Source of the DNA: Campylobacterota bacterium
Lineage (GTDB): Bacteria > Campylobacterota > Campylobacteria > Campylobacterales > Sulfurovaceae
Direction: 5' to 3'
DNA: 9,903 nt
Assembly: GCA_013153825.1 (NCBI GenBank)
Contig: JAADDP010000138.1
Span: 1-9,903 of the forward strand
Position numbers and translations under genes: made by a program. Below are positions 1 through 5,848 of the stretch, piece by piece. Under the pieces are notes generated by a model that worked only from the letters and a program-made list of their open reading frames with translations, did no database searches and was not told where the DNA came from. Numbering within the stretch: position 1 is the first letter of the stretch; each line of letters begins with the position of its first letter.

Positions 1-54
1 TTTAAGTTTTCCTGTTCTCTTTCTTGTTGTTATCTTACGTTTAGTTGTTATAGA

Positions 55-85
55 CCTCTCTCACAAACCCTTCCGTTTGTGGAGG
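55..85 (-). other. 5' leader stem-loop downstream of the leftward promoter
   Basis: A 7-bp perfect inverted repeat (CACAAAC at 62-68, GTTTGTG at 75-81) encloses a 6-nt loop. It is extended, after a small bulge, by CCTC (55-58) pairing with GAGG (82-85). With transcription starting near 82 this hairpin would sit at or within a few bases of the RNA 5' end. It could protect the leader or form part of a processing or antitermination signal; which one cannot be told from this window. There is no U-tract, so it is not a terminator. Confidence 0.55.
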
Positions 86-88
86 CGT

Positions 89-117
89 ATTCTATTACAT
101 TTTTTCTACTTTGTCAA
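89..117 (-). promoter_or_regulatory. Strong sigma-70 promoter firing leftwards out of the window
   Basis: On the minus strand a perfect -35 TTGACA (112-117) is followed after exactly 17 bp by TAGAAT (89-94), one mismatch from TATAAT. It is the only promoter in the window with a clear -35. The bases between the -10 and the expected start (near 82) are GC-rich (ACGCCTCC), a discriminator type known from stringently controlled stable-RNA promoters. No gene follows inside the window, so the target lies beyond position 1. That the target is an rRNA or tRNA operon is an inference. Confidence 0.8.
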
Positions 118-138
118 GTTTTTATCCATTTTTTTTAG

Positions 139-156
139 AAAAAATAGCTATTTTTT
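139..156 (-). terminator. Weak palindrome at the aroK stop, possible terminator
   Basis: AAAAAATAG (139-147) and CTATTTTTT (148-156) form a perfect 18-bp palindrome across the aroK stop codon. In RNA it gives an almost purely A-U stem ending in a U run. The stem is weak and the signal could be chance in AT-rich DNA. If it does not stop transcription, aroK transcripts would run into the promoter at 89-117. Confidence 0.25.
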
Positions 157-684
157 TGATTTCTTTGATTTTGAAGCAATTTTTTTATGAATTTCTTTAA
201 CTATATCTGTTAGATTTTTATCCTCTACATTAATAACTATATCTGCAACTGCATGATAGTCACTACTTCTTTCATTAAATAATTTTTTTGCTTTTTTGGG
301 TTCAGAAAATAGTGGTCTCTTTTTTAATTTAGCCTTCGAGTTTGGAGCTGTTAATAATCTATTATGTATCCACTCGAATGAGGCATCTAGGAGAACGACT
401 ATTCCTATCTTTTTTATATTTTTTACTTTATAGAAACCTCCTCCACAAGATATAAGTGTATTGTTTACAGACTTTTCTATCCAATTTGCACACTCCTGCT
501 CCATAGAACGGAATCTCTTCTCATCATATTTTTTAAATATCTCTTTTATCTTCATATTCTCTTTTGACTCTATTAGGTCATCTGTATCTATAATAAAAGA
601 GTTATACTTCTTGGAGTATGCTCTTGCTGTTGTACCCTTTCCTACTCCCATAAAACCTATCAATATAATATTTCTCTTCTTCAT
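148..684 (-). CDS. aroK: Shikimate kinase
   Basis: Phosphorylates shikimate at the 3-hydroxyl with ATP, a cytoplasmic step towards chorismate. The protein is about 178 aa, normal for AroK. Numbering from an upstream in-frame ATG at 690, it shows the P-loop at 12-21 (GFMGVGKGTT), the DTD motif at 35-37, FR..E at 60-64 (shikimate-binding Arg), GGG at 83-85, the lid RPLF at 125-128 and Arg141. Overall it resembles Campylobacter AroK. The P-loop residue after Lys is Gly instead of Ser/Thr, although Thr follows. The C-terminus is Lys/Ser-rich. ATG 684 is preferred because AGGA (694-697) lies 9 nt upstream; ATG 690 would have only 3 nt. It is the last gene of the moaD-moaE-moeA-aroK operon, and its SD overlaps the moeA stop codon, implying translational coupling. 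Confidence 0.92.
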   Translation of the reverse strand: MKKRNIILIGFMGVGKGTTARAYSKKYNSFIIDTDDLIESKENMKIKEIFKKYDEKRFRSMEQECANWIEKSVNNTLISCGGGFYKVKNIKKIGIVVLLDASFEWIHNRLLTAPNSKAKLKKRPLFSEPKKAKKLFNERSSDYHAVADIVINVEDKNLTDIVKEIHKKIASKSKKSKK

Positions 685-695
685 AACCATAATTC

Positions 696-1904
696 CTAAT
701 TTAAAAGCATAACTTTTACTCTATCTCCAACATTTTTTGAGCTATCTTCTTCAGAAGTTATCAAAAGTGCACTATTCCCCAACATATTTGTCATAATTGC
801 ACTGGTTCCACTCTTTTTATCTTTGAAATCTATAAAGTAGTTTCCATCTTTGACGATAACTCTACATGCAGTAAATTCAGCCTTTCTCTGTCTCTTTGTA
901 AAATCTTCTAATAGAGTTGCCTCTACAATCTTTAGATTAGAAGATTTTGTATTTTGGAACTTCTCTATTAGTGGAATTAGATATATGAGTGCAGTTACAG
1001 TGGAAGAGTATGCAAACCCTGGTAGAGCTACTATGAATTTGTTATCTCTTCTTGCAACCATTATATGTTGACCTGGTTTAACTCTAACCCCTTTAAATAA
1101 AACTTTGCACCCTAACTCCAAAATTACATCTTTTACAAAATCAAAATCTCCAACACTAACCCCTCCCGTTGTAACTACTATATCATTTCCATCTAAAGCA
1201 TCTCTTATGGTATTTAAAATAGTATTTTTACTATCACCAATACACCCTAATTGAACTGCCTCTCCTCCATATTTTTTTACAATCGCCTCTATTGTATAGT
1301 TATTGCTACTTCTAATCTGAGAACTTTTTGTTTGAGTCTCTCCCAACTCTAGGAGTTCGCTACCTGTAGATAATATTGCTATTTTGGGTTTTTGATATAC
1401 TAGAGGAGATACAATATTTAAACTTGCCATAACTCCAATATGTGTAAAGTTTATCTCTGTCCCCTTTGGAATAAGCATATCTCCTTTAGCAAAATTCTCT
1501 CCAATCTCCCTTACCGAAAAACCGAAAGGGACTCTCTCCTTTATAACTATATAGTCTCCATCTACCTCGACATTCTCAATTGGAATTAGAGTATCACTCC
1601 CCTTAGGCATAAGAGAGCCTGTAAATGTTTTAATTGTAGTTCCAGATACAACCTCATCATCGATATCTTCTCCCGCTGGATTTATAGCCACTATTTTTAA
1701 TCTCCCCATCTCTATATCTCTATACTTTATTGCATATCCATCCATAGCAGATGTTGGATAATTTGGAGAGTTGTATGATGCTACAATATCTTCAGCTAAA
1801 ACATATCCTAATGTATCAATTAGATATCTCTTACTCACCTTTAAATTCTCTATATCGATACTATTAAGTATATCTATAGATTTGTTAAAGTGCATAAATG
1901 CCAT
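696..1904 (-). CDS. moeA: Molybdopterin molybdenumtransferase MoeA
   Basis: Inserts molybdenum into adenylylated molybdopterin, the last step of basic Moco synthesis, in the cytoplasm. At 402 aa it is full length for MoeA. The N-terminal region has SAMDGYA (52-58) and TGS (95-97). The MoCF-like domain has IRSSN (197-201), TTGGVSVGDFD (245-255), the basic VKPGQ (276-280) and LPGFAYSS (294-301), followed by the C-terminal beta domain. The usual LPGNPVS loop reads LPGFAYS here, so the Asn-Pro is lost; I think related Campylobacterota share this but cannot verify it. The start ATG directly abuts the moaE stop codon, with GGGAG (1912-1916) 7 nt upstream; the next in-frame ATG (codon 4) would be 16 nt away. 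It lies within a Moco operon with moaE and moaD upstream and aroK downstream. Confidence 0.95.
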   Translation of the reverse strand: MAFMHFNKSIDILNSIDIENLKVSKRYLIDTLGYVLAEDIVASYNSPNYPTSAMDGYAIKYRDIEMGRLKIVAINPAGEDIDDEVVSGTTIKTFTGSLMPKGSDTLIPIENVEVDGDYIVIKERVPFGFSVREIGENFAKGDMLIPKGTEINFTHIGVMASLNIVSPLVYQKPKIAILSTGSELLELGETQTKSSQIRSSNNYTIEAIVKKYGGEAVQLGCIGDSKNTILNTIRDALDGNDIVVTTGGVSVGDFDFVKDVILELGCKVLFKGVRVKPGQHIMVARRDNKFIVALPGFAYSSTVTALIYLIPLIEKFQNTKSSNLKIVEATLLEDFTKRQRKAEFTACRVIVKDGNYFIDFKDKKSGTSAIMTNMLGNSALLITSEEDSSKNVGDRVKVMLLN

Positions 1905-2351
1905 TTAACTACTCCCTTTTAATAAAATTCCACTCCCCTCTATCGGAGTACTTCTATCTTTTGCATATATTCTGCTACCATTTATGATGTCATATTTCCA
2001 TATTGGAGCATTAGCCTTAACATCTTCTACAAACTCATCTATCAGCTCTAGGGCTACTCTTCTCTTTGGAGAGTATACAGCAGATATGTATGATGATTCA
2101 TGGATTAAAACATCACCGATAGAGTGAGCCATTCTGACTTTAGCTCCTCTAGATTTAGCAACTCTATCCCATCTACTAAACCACTTTAGAAGCATAGGTT
2201 CATATATATCAAAACTTAAACCTGAAATTCCATTTTCATCTCTAACAATACCTATAAATGGGATAAATGCACCATAGTTCAGGTTTTTCTCCTCTCTAAA
2301 CCAGCGAATTAAAATCTCCTCTACATCTAAGGCACCTCTATATAGCTCCAA
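1905..2351 (-). CDS. moaE: Molybdopterin synthase catalytic subunit MoaE
   Basis: Large subunit of molybdopterin synthase. With thiocarboxylated MoaD it converts cyclic pyranopterin monophosphate into molybdopterin by transferring two sulfurs. The 148-aa length is typical. Family motifs are F.G.VR (32-37), AHSIGDV (75-81), the SPKRR segment (94-98) where the family usually has S.hR, and KANAPIWK (112-119) with both catalytic-region lysines. The start is TTG: no in-frame ATG or GTG lies nearby, and GGAGGG (2357-2362) is 5 nt upstream. That SD lies inside the codons for MoaD's terminal Gly-Gly, and only 2 nt separate the two genes, so translation of the two subunits is probably coupled. The moeA ATG follows its stop codon with no gap. 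Confidence 0.94.
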   Translation of the reverse strand: MELYRGALDVEEILIRWFREEKNLNYGAFIPFIGIVRDENGISGLSFDIYEPMLLKWFSRWDRVAKSRGAKVRMAHSIGDVLIHESSYISAVYSPKRRVALELIDEFVEDVKANAPIWKYDIINGSRIYAKDRSTPIEGSGILLKGSS

Positions 2352-2353
2352 AA

Positions 2354-2575
2354 CTACCCTCCACAGACTGGTGGTAGTATCGATATGATATCTCCACTCT
2401 TTAACTCTCTATCTAGAGATGATACAATTTCACTATTTACAGCTACTGCTGAATTCTCAAGCCACTCATCTAAGCCATCTATGCTCTTTAAAATATCTGC
2501 TAATTCCCTCAGAGATGATATATTTAACTCTAGGCTATCTCTCTCAATTGGACCTAAAAACTCGACTTTTACCAT
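2354..2575 (-). CDS. moaD: Molybdopterin synthase sulfur carrier subunit MoaD
   Basis: Small ubiquitin-like partner of MoaE. Its C-terminal glycine is adenylylated by MoeB-type enzymes and thiocarboxylated to carry sulfur for the dithiolene of molybdopterin. The protein is 73 aa, normal for MoaD, starts with a beta-strand segment (VKVEFLG) and ends in PPVCGG with the obligatory Gly-Gly. The residue before Gly-Gly is Cys, where E. coli MoaD has Ala. ATG 2575 is preferred over an upstream TTG at 2578 because GAGAGG (2581-2586) is 5 nt from the ATG and only 2 nt from the TTG. It is the first gene of the moaD-moaE-moeA-aroK operon, probably transcribed from the -10 at 2602-2607. Confidence 0.92.
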   Translation of the reverse strand: MVKVEFLGPIERDSLELNISSLRELADILKSIDGLDEWLENSAVAVNSEIVSSLDRELKSGDIISILPPVCGG

Positions 2576-2601
2576 CAATTCCTCTCTTTTGAAATTATTC
2601 G

Positions 2602-2607
2602 ATTATA
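2602..2607 (-). promoter_or_regulatory. -10 box for the moaD-moaE-moeA-aroK operon
   Basis: On the minus strand TATAAT occupies 2602-2607, about 26 nt upstream of the moaD ATG, leaving a leader of roughly 20 nt that contains the SD. At -35 (2625-2630) only GCGTAA is seen. A missing -35 is usual for Campylobacterota promoters. It lies back to back with the mqnA -10 at 2620-2625. Confidence 0.55.
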
Positions 2608-2619
2608 AAAGTTGTTTGA

Positions 2620-2625
2620 TATAAT
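2620..2625 (+). promoter_or_regulatory. -10 box for mqnA
   Basis: TATAAT at 2620-2625 precedes the mqnA GTG by about 32 nt, with the expected start near 2632. No TTGACA-like -35 is visible; the upstream bases are AT-rich. The two divergent -10 boxes are only 12 bp apart, so RNA polymerase could probably not occupy both promoters at once. Confidence 0.55.
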
Positions 2626-2657
2626 TACGCTTAAATCAAATATATAGGTGTTTTATT

Positions 2658-3299
2658 GTGATATTTGGCTCTATTAGCTACCTAAACCTACTACCATTTC
2701 AAATTTTTCTCAAGAGATATATAAAAAATTCATCAACAAAGATGGCATTAAATTATAGGAAAAATGTTCCAGCAGAGATAAACAGAGCCTTAAAAAGAGG
2801 GGATATAAGTGCAGGATTTATCTCTAGTATAGAATCATCAAAATATAGCTGTAGTAATTTAGGAATTGTTGCTGATGGTGCTGTACATAGCGTATTTGTA
2901 ATTGATGGAGATAATAAGATTGATATTGAGTCTGCTACATCAAATATCTTAGCAAAAGTATTAAATTTGAGGGGGGAGGTTATCATTGGGGATAAGGCGT
3001 TGAAGTACCACTTGGATGGTGGTGGTGGTATCGATTTGGCAGAGGAGTGGAAAAGAAGAAAAAATTTACCATTTGTATTTGCAAGATTATGTTTCAGATG
3101 TCATAAAAAATTAATTTTAGATATAGAGAGTAGATTTTTAAGACAGCCTATCAAGATACCACAATATATCTTGAAGAGGGAGGCTAATAGGAGGGGTATA
3201 ACTCCAGAGGATATAAGATGGTATCTTCAGTTTATCAATTATAGGGTAGATTATAGGGCTAAAAAATCTCTTAAGCTATTTCTCAAGATTTCTAGATAA
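2658..3299 (+). CDS. mqnA: Chorismate dehydratase MqnA, futalosine menaquinone pathway
   Basis: Dehydrates chorismate to 3-enolpyruvoylbenzoate, the first committed step of the futalosine route to menaquinone. At 213 aa it is shorter than Deinococcus or Streptomyces MqnA and matches the compact Campylobacter/Helicobacter form. Visible signatures are GSISYLNLLPF (4-14), VPAEINRALKRGDISAGFIS (37-56), SATSN (92-96), IGDKAL (110-115) and DLAEEWKRRKNLPFVFA (126-142), all typical of this periplasmic-binding-protein-like fold. Translation starts at GTG 2658, with AGG at 2646-2648 nine nt upstream. The gene stands alone, divergent from the Moco operon. Its last 24 nt overlap the end of the convergent surface protein gene. 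It draws on the same chorismate pool that aroK helps to supply. Confidence 0.93.
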   Translation: MIFGSISYLNLLPFQIFLKRYIKNSSTKMALNYRKNVPAEINRALKRGDISAGFISSIESSKYSCSNLGIVADGAVHSVFVIDGDNKIDIESATSNILAKVLNLRGEVIIGDKALKYHLDGGGGIDLAEEWKRRKNLPFVFARLCFRCHKKLILDIESRFLRQPIKIPQYILKREANRRGITPEDIRWYLQFINYRVDYRAKKSLKLFLKISR

Positions 3300-5045
3300 G
3301 CCCATATCCATTTTAGACCCCAATATTAGTGATATCAATATAATTGCAAATATTAATAGATTTGAAGTTGGGACTGATGACTCATAATCGTCGCACTCAC
3401 AATCATCTGATATATTCTGCTCCATCTGACAAACTATACCTGCATCATATCTCATATCATCTCTATTCAAATTTATAGATTGAATATCTCCATTCTCATC
3501 AACATCCGAATCTTTAATATCGCTACCACCCATATTTTGTAAGGTGAAGCTACACTCTTTAGGGATATTTTTAAAGGATATTGAGTACTCTCCTCCATCC
3601 AGATTGTGGAATATATAGATACCACTACTATTTGTTGTAGTGCTATCTATCTTTTCCCCTTTACTATTAAATAGAGTTACTATAACACCACTTACGCCAA
3701 CTTCGGAGCTATCCTGAACTCCATCTCTATCTCCATCAAGCCATACCCTATCACCAAGTTTTAGAGAGAAACTTTCCGATACAGAAGTTGTCGGGGAGAC
3801 TGTTATTAATGGGGTTGCTGTAGGAGCTACGGTAGGTGTCTCTGTTGAGGTTGCTATATATGTTACTGTTGGTTCTGGTGTAACTATAGCTATAGGAGGA
3901 TTACTCTCTATTGGTATAGGTGTAGGCTCAGGTATCGATATCTCTGTAGGCGTGGGCTCTATAACCACAACTCTAGTTAATCTAATTTCAGCTCTATTAC
4001 TTATACCCATACAGGTATCTGAAAAGCTGTAGTAGATTGGTGTTGGATTATCATAGAAGCTACTCTCGGATACAAATTTAATTAACCCACTCTCCACACT
4101 CCATACCCCTTCATTTGGAACTCTTAGGCTTCTATTATCATCACTTGATACTGCACCATCAATATCTGAATATAGCTCTATCGATGATGTATTAAAATCA
4201 CATCCCTCATCGAAGACTCTATCATTCTCCAAAATATCTATAGAGACCCTACCATTAATTGGAATATCCGAACTATCATTAATCGCCTCGGGTGCTGTAT
4301 GTTTTTTGCACTCTTGAGTATAATATCTACCATTCCTCTCTCTACTGTAGATATCATATATCTCATCATCTGAAAGTATTAGATTATATATTTTAACCTC
4401 ATCTATAGAGCCTTGAAAGTCCTCAACCGTATCTGAATAGTATTTACCTGAGCCTATAATGAGCTTTTCACTATTTGATGTAGAGGGTTCTATAGTATAA
4501 CTATTGATTGTCTCCAGTTTACCATTAACATAAATTTTAATATCTTTTGAACCATTATCTCTTACTAGTGCTATATGTGTCCACTCATTTAATGTAACTT
4601 TAGATTTTGATAGTGTATCTGCCACTCCATTATGTTTATACTTTACTCTTCCATCATCCCATAGAGTTATAGAGTACTCGGCATTGCTACCAAATTTTCT
4701 ATACTCTCCATCTCCTCCCCCCTTAACTATTAATGCACTTCTTCCTATTTTGTCAGCCTTTATCCACAGCGATATCGTTAGGTTATCCACTAGGTCAAGT
4801 TCAAGATTATGAGGTATAACCATTCCACCAGACCCTTTTAGTCTTAAACCATACTCTATCCTGCCATCATCTATATCTGCATCTCCATATAGCTCTCCAT
4901 CAAGGTCACTATTTCCCTGAAAATTTTTAGAAGTTTTATTACCGTTACAATCCTCAAATCTATATTCAGCTTTAAGTGCAAAACTATATGTTGATATTAA
5001 TATTAGTGCCATAATCAAATATCTAATTCTATTTAAAATAACCAT
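3276..5045 (-). CDS. Large secreted or surface protein: LamG, CshA-type repeat, SdrD B-like domain
   Basis: A 589-aa exported protein, probably an adhesin or cell-surface structural protein. In order: signal peptide (1 to about 23-26, hydrophobic core 9-23); LamG/concanavalin A-like domain (about 27-235; ISLWIKA at 91-97, NEWTHIALVRD at 153-163, IYVNGK at 171-176, IDEVKIYN at 214-221); a CshA-type fibril repeat (about 251-361; SIDILENDRV, then GVWSVE and SGLIKF strands); a Pro/Thr-rich linker with repeated PTP/EPTP units (363-421); an SdrD B-like domain (about 428-540; GDRVWLDGDRDGVQD is a Ca-binding-like Asp loop); an acidic Cys-containing stretch (540-556); and a C-terminal hydrophobic segment (563-576) with a short tail. 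A strong AGGAGA (5051-5056) lies 5 nt before the ATG. No neighbour suggests a secretion partner. The domain calls are pattern-based; the ligand is unknown. Confidence 0.85.
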   Translation of the reverse strand: MVILNRIRYLIMALILISTYSFALKAEYRFEDCNGNKTSKNFQGNSDLDGELYGDADIDDGRIEYGLRLKGSGGMVIPHNLELDLVDNLTISLWIKADKIGRSALIVKGGGDGEYRKFGSNAEYSITLWDDGRVKYKHNGVADTLSKSKVTLNEWTHIALVRDNGSKDIKIYVNGKLETINSYTIEPSTSNSEKLIIGSGKYYSDTVEDFQGSIDEVKIYNLILSDDEIYDIYSRERNGRYYTQECKKHTAPEAINDSSDIPINGRVSIDILENDRVFDEGCDFNTSSIELYSDIDGAVSSDDNRSLRVPNEGVWSVESGLIKFVSESSFYDNPTPIYYSFSDTCMGISNRAEIRLTRVVVIEPTPTEISIPEPTPIPIESNPPIAIVTPEPTVTYIATSTETPTVAPTATPLITVSPTTSVSESFSLKLGDRVWLDGDRDGVQDSSEVGVSGVIVTLFNSKGEKIDSTTTNSSGIYIFHNLDGGEYSISFKNIPKECSFTLQNMGGSDIKDSDVDENGDIQSINLNRDDMRYDAGIVCQMEQNISDDCECDDYESSVPTSNLLIFAIILISLILGSKMDMGLSRNLEK

Positions 5046-5072
5046 TTCATTCTCCTAAAAAGTTACGCAGAT

Positions 5073-5078
5073 TTTATA
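5073..5078 (-). promoter_or_regulatory. -10 box for the surface protein gene
   Basis: On the minus strand TATAAA (5073-5078), within the sequence AATATAAAAT, lies 27 nt upstream of the ATG at 5045. The DNA further upstream is very AT-rich, as expected for an UP-like or Campylobacterota-type upstream region. No -35 is recognisable. Confidence 0.4.
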
Positions 5079-5101
5079 TTAAATAATCTTTAAGATAGTT
5101 G

Positions 5102-5119
5102 TTTAATTTTTAAATTAAA
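5102..5119. repeat. AT-only inverted repeat between divergent promoters
   Basis: TTTAATTT (5102-5109) and AAATTAAA (5112-5119) are perfect inverted copies separated by 2 nt, lying between the divergent -10 boxes at 5073-5078 and 5165-5170. It could be an operator or a bendable AT tract. A chance palindrome is quite possible in DNA of this composition. Confidence 0.3.
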
Positions 5120-5164
5120 ATATTTTTTATTTAAATATCCTAAAACTCTTATCTTTTTTTTGGA

Positions 5165-5170
5165 TATAAT
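5165..5170 (+). promoter_or_regulatory. -10 box for the rpe-trpF-exonuclease operon
   Basis: TATAAT at 5165-5170 stands 32 nt before the rpe ATG, giving an expected start near 5177. A T-run lies just upstream (about 5153-5161). No -35 match is seen 17 bp upstream. Confidence 0.55.
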
Positions 5171-5202
5171 GTCATAAATTTTTGAAATAGGACATAATAT
5201 AT

Positions 5203-5841
5203 ATGTTAGTAGCACCAAGTATTCTCTCTGCCGATTTTGGAAATTTAAAATCGGAAATAGAAGATATATGCGAAAGTGGTTGTGACCTTGTCCATGTAGA
5301 TGTTATGGATGGACACTTTGTGCCAAACTTAACAATCGGCCCTATGGTTGTTAATAGCGTTGCAAAAAGCTCTACAAAACCTCTAGATATACATCTGATG
5401 GTTGAGAATAATAGCTTCTTTATCGACCTATTTGCAGATATAAAACCTAGATATATATCCTTTCATATCGAAGAGGAGAAACATCCACATAGAGTTATTC
5501 AGAAGATAAGAGATTTGGGAATATCCCCAGCAGTTGCCCTAAATCCCCATACGAGACCAGAGGAGATTGAATTTCTTATTGAAAGTTTGGATATGGTTCT
5601 ACTTATGAGTGTAAATCCAGGTTTTGGGGGGCAGAGGTTCATACCATCTGTGTTGGAGAAGATAGAGAGAGTTAAAGATATGGTAGATAGGAGAAATCCA
5701 AGTTGTCTAATTGAGGTAGATGGTGGTGTTAATGATAAGAATATATCCGCACTAAAGAGGGCAGGAGTCGATATTGTGGTTGCTGGTTCATATATATTTT
5801 CAAATTCAGATTATAAAAAAGCTATATCAAGTTTAAGGTAA
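5203..5841 (+). CDS. rpe: Ribulose-phosphate 3-epimerase
   Basis: Interconverts D-ribulose 5-phosphate and D-xylulose 5-phosphate in the pentose phosphate pathway, and in the Calvin cycle where present. The 212-aa protein is a complete (beta/alpha)8 barrel. It starts with the family signature APSILSADF (4-12). The metal ligands and catalytic residues are in place: His31 and Asp33 in HVDVMDG, His64 in DIHLMV, and Asp173 in EVDGGV. MSVNPGFGGQ (135-144) and VAGSYIF (193-199) form the phosphate-binding loops. The ATG is preceded by AGGA (5189-5192) with 10-nt spacing. It is the first gene of a plus-strand operon, with trpF only 7 nt downstream. Nothing looks degenerate. Confidence 0.97.
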   Translation: MLVAPSILSADFGNLKSEIEDICESGCDLVHVDVMDGHFVPNLTIGPMVVNSVAKSSTKPLDIHLMVENNSFFIDLFADIKPRYISFHIEEEKHPHRVIQKIRDLGISPAVALNPHTRPEEIEFLIESLDMVLLMSVNPGFGGQRFIPSVLEKIERVKDMVDRRNPSCLIEVDGGVNDKNISALKRAGVDIVVAGSYIFSNSDYKKAISSLR

Positions 5842-5848
5842 CACTATT

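Noticed and set aside
10..24. boxA-like CCTGTTCTCTTTC near the left edge
   Set aside because: It resembles an antitermination boxA only on the plus strand, whereas the promoter at 89-117 transcribes the minus strand, so it cannot serve that leader.
461..712. 83-aa plus-strand ORF
   Set aside because: It is antisense to aroK, which has intact kinase motifs. The translation is a hydrophobic, Phe/Ile-rich shadow with no motif or SD.
850..1071. 73-aa plus-strand ORF within moeA
   Set aside because: It lies wholly antisense to conserved MoeA core motifs and has no supporting evidence.
2385..2624. 79-aa plus-strand ORF across moaD and its promoter region
   Set aside because: It is antisense to moaD and runs through the moaD/mqnA promoter region. 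No family resemblance.
3833..3960. Repeated GTAGG/GGTGT-like tracts, considered as a non-coding repeat or CRISPR
   Set aside because: They encode the Pro/Thr-rich linker of the surface protein on the minus strand. Repeat units are irregular and without spacers.
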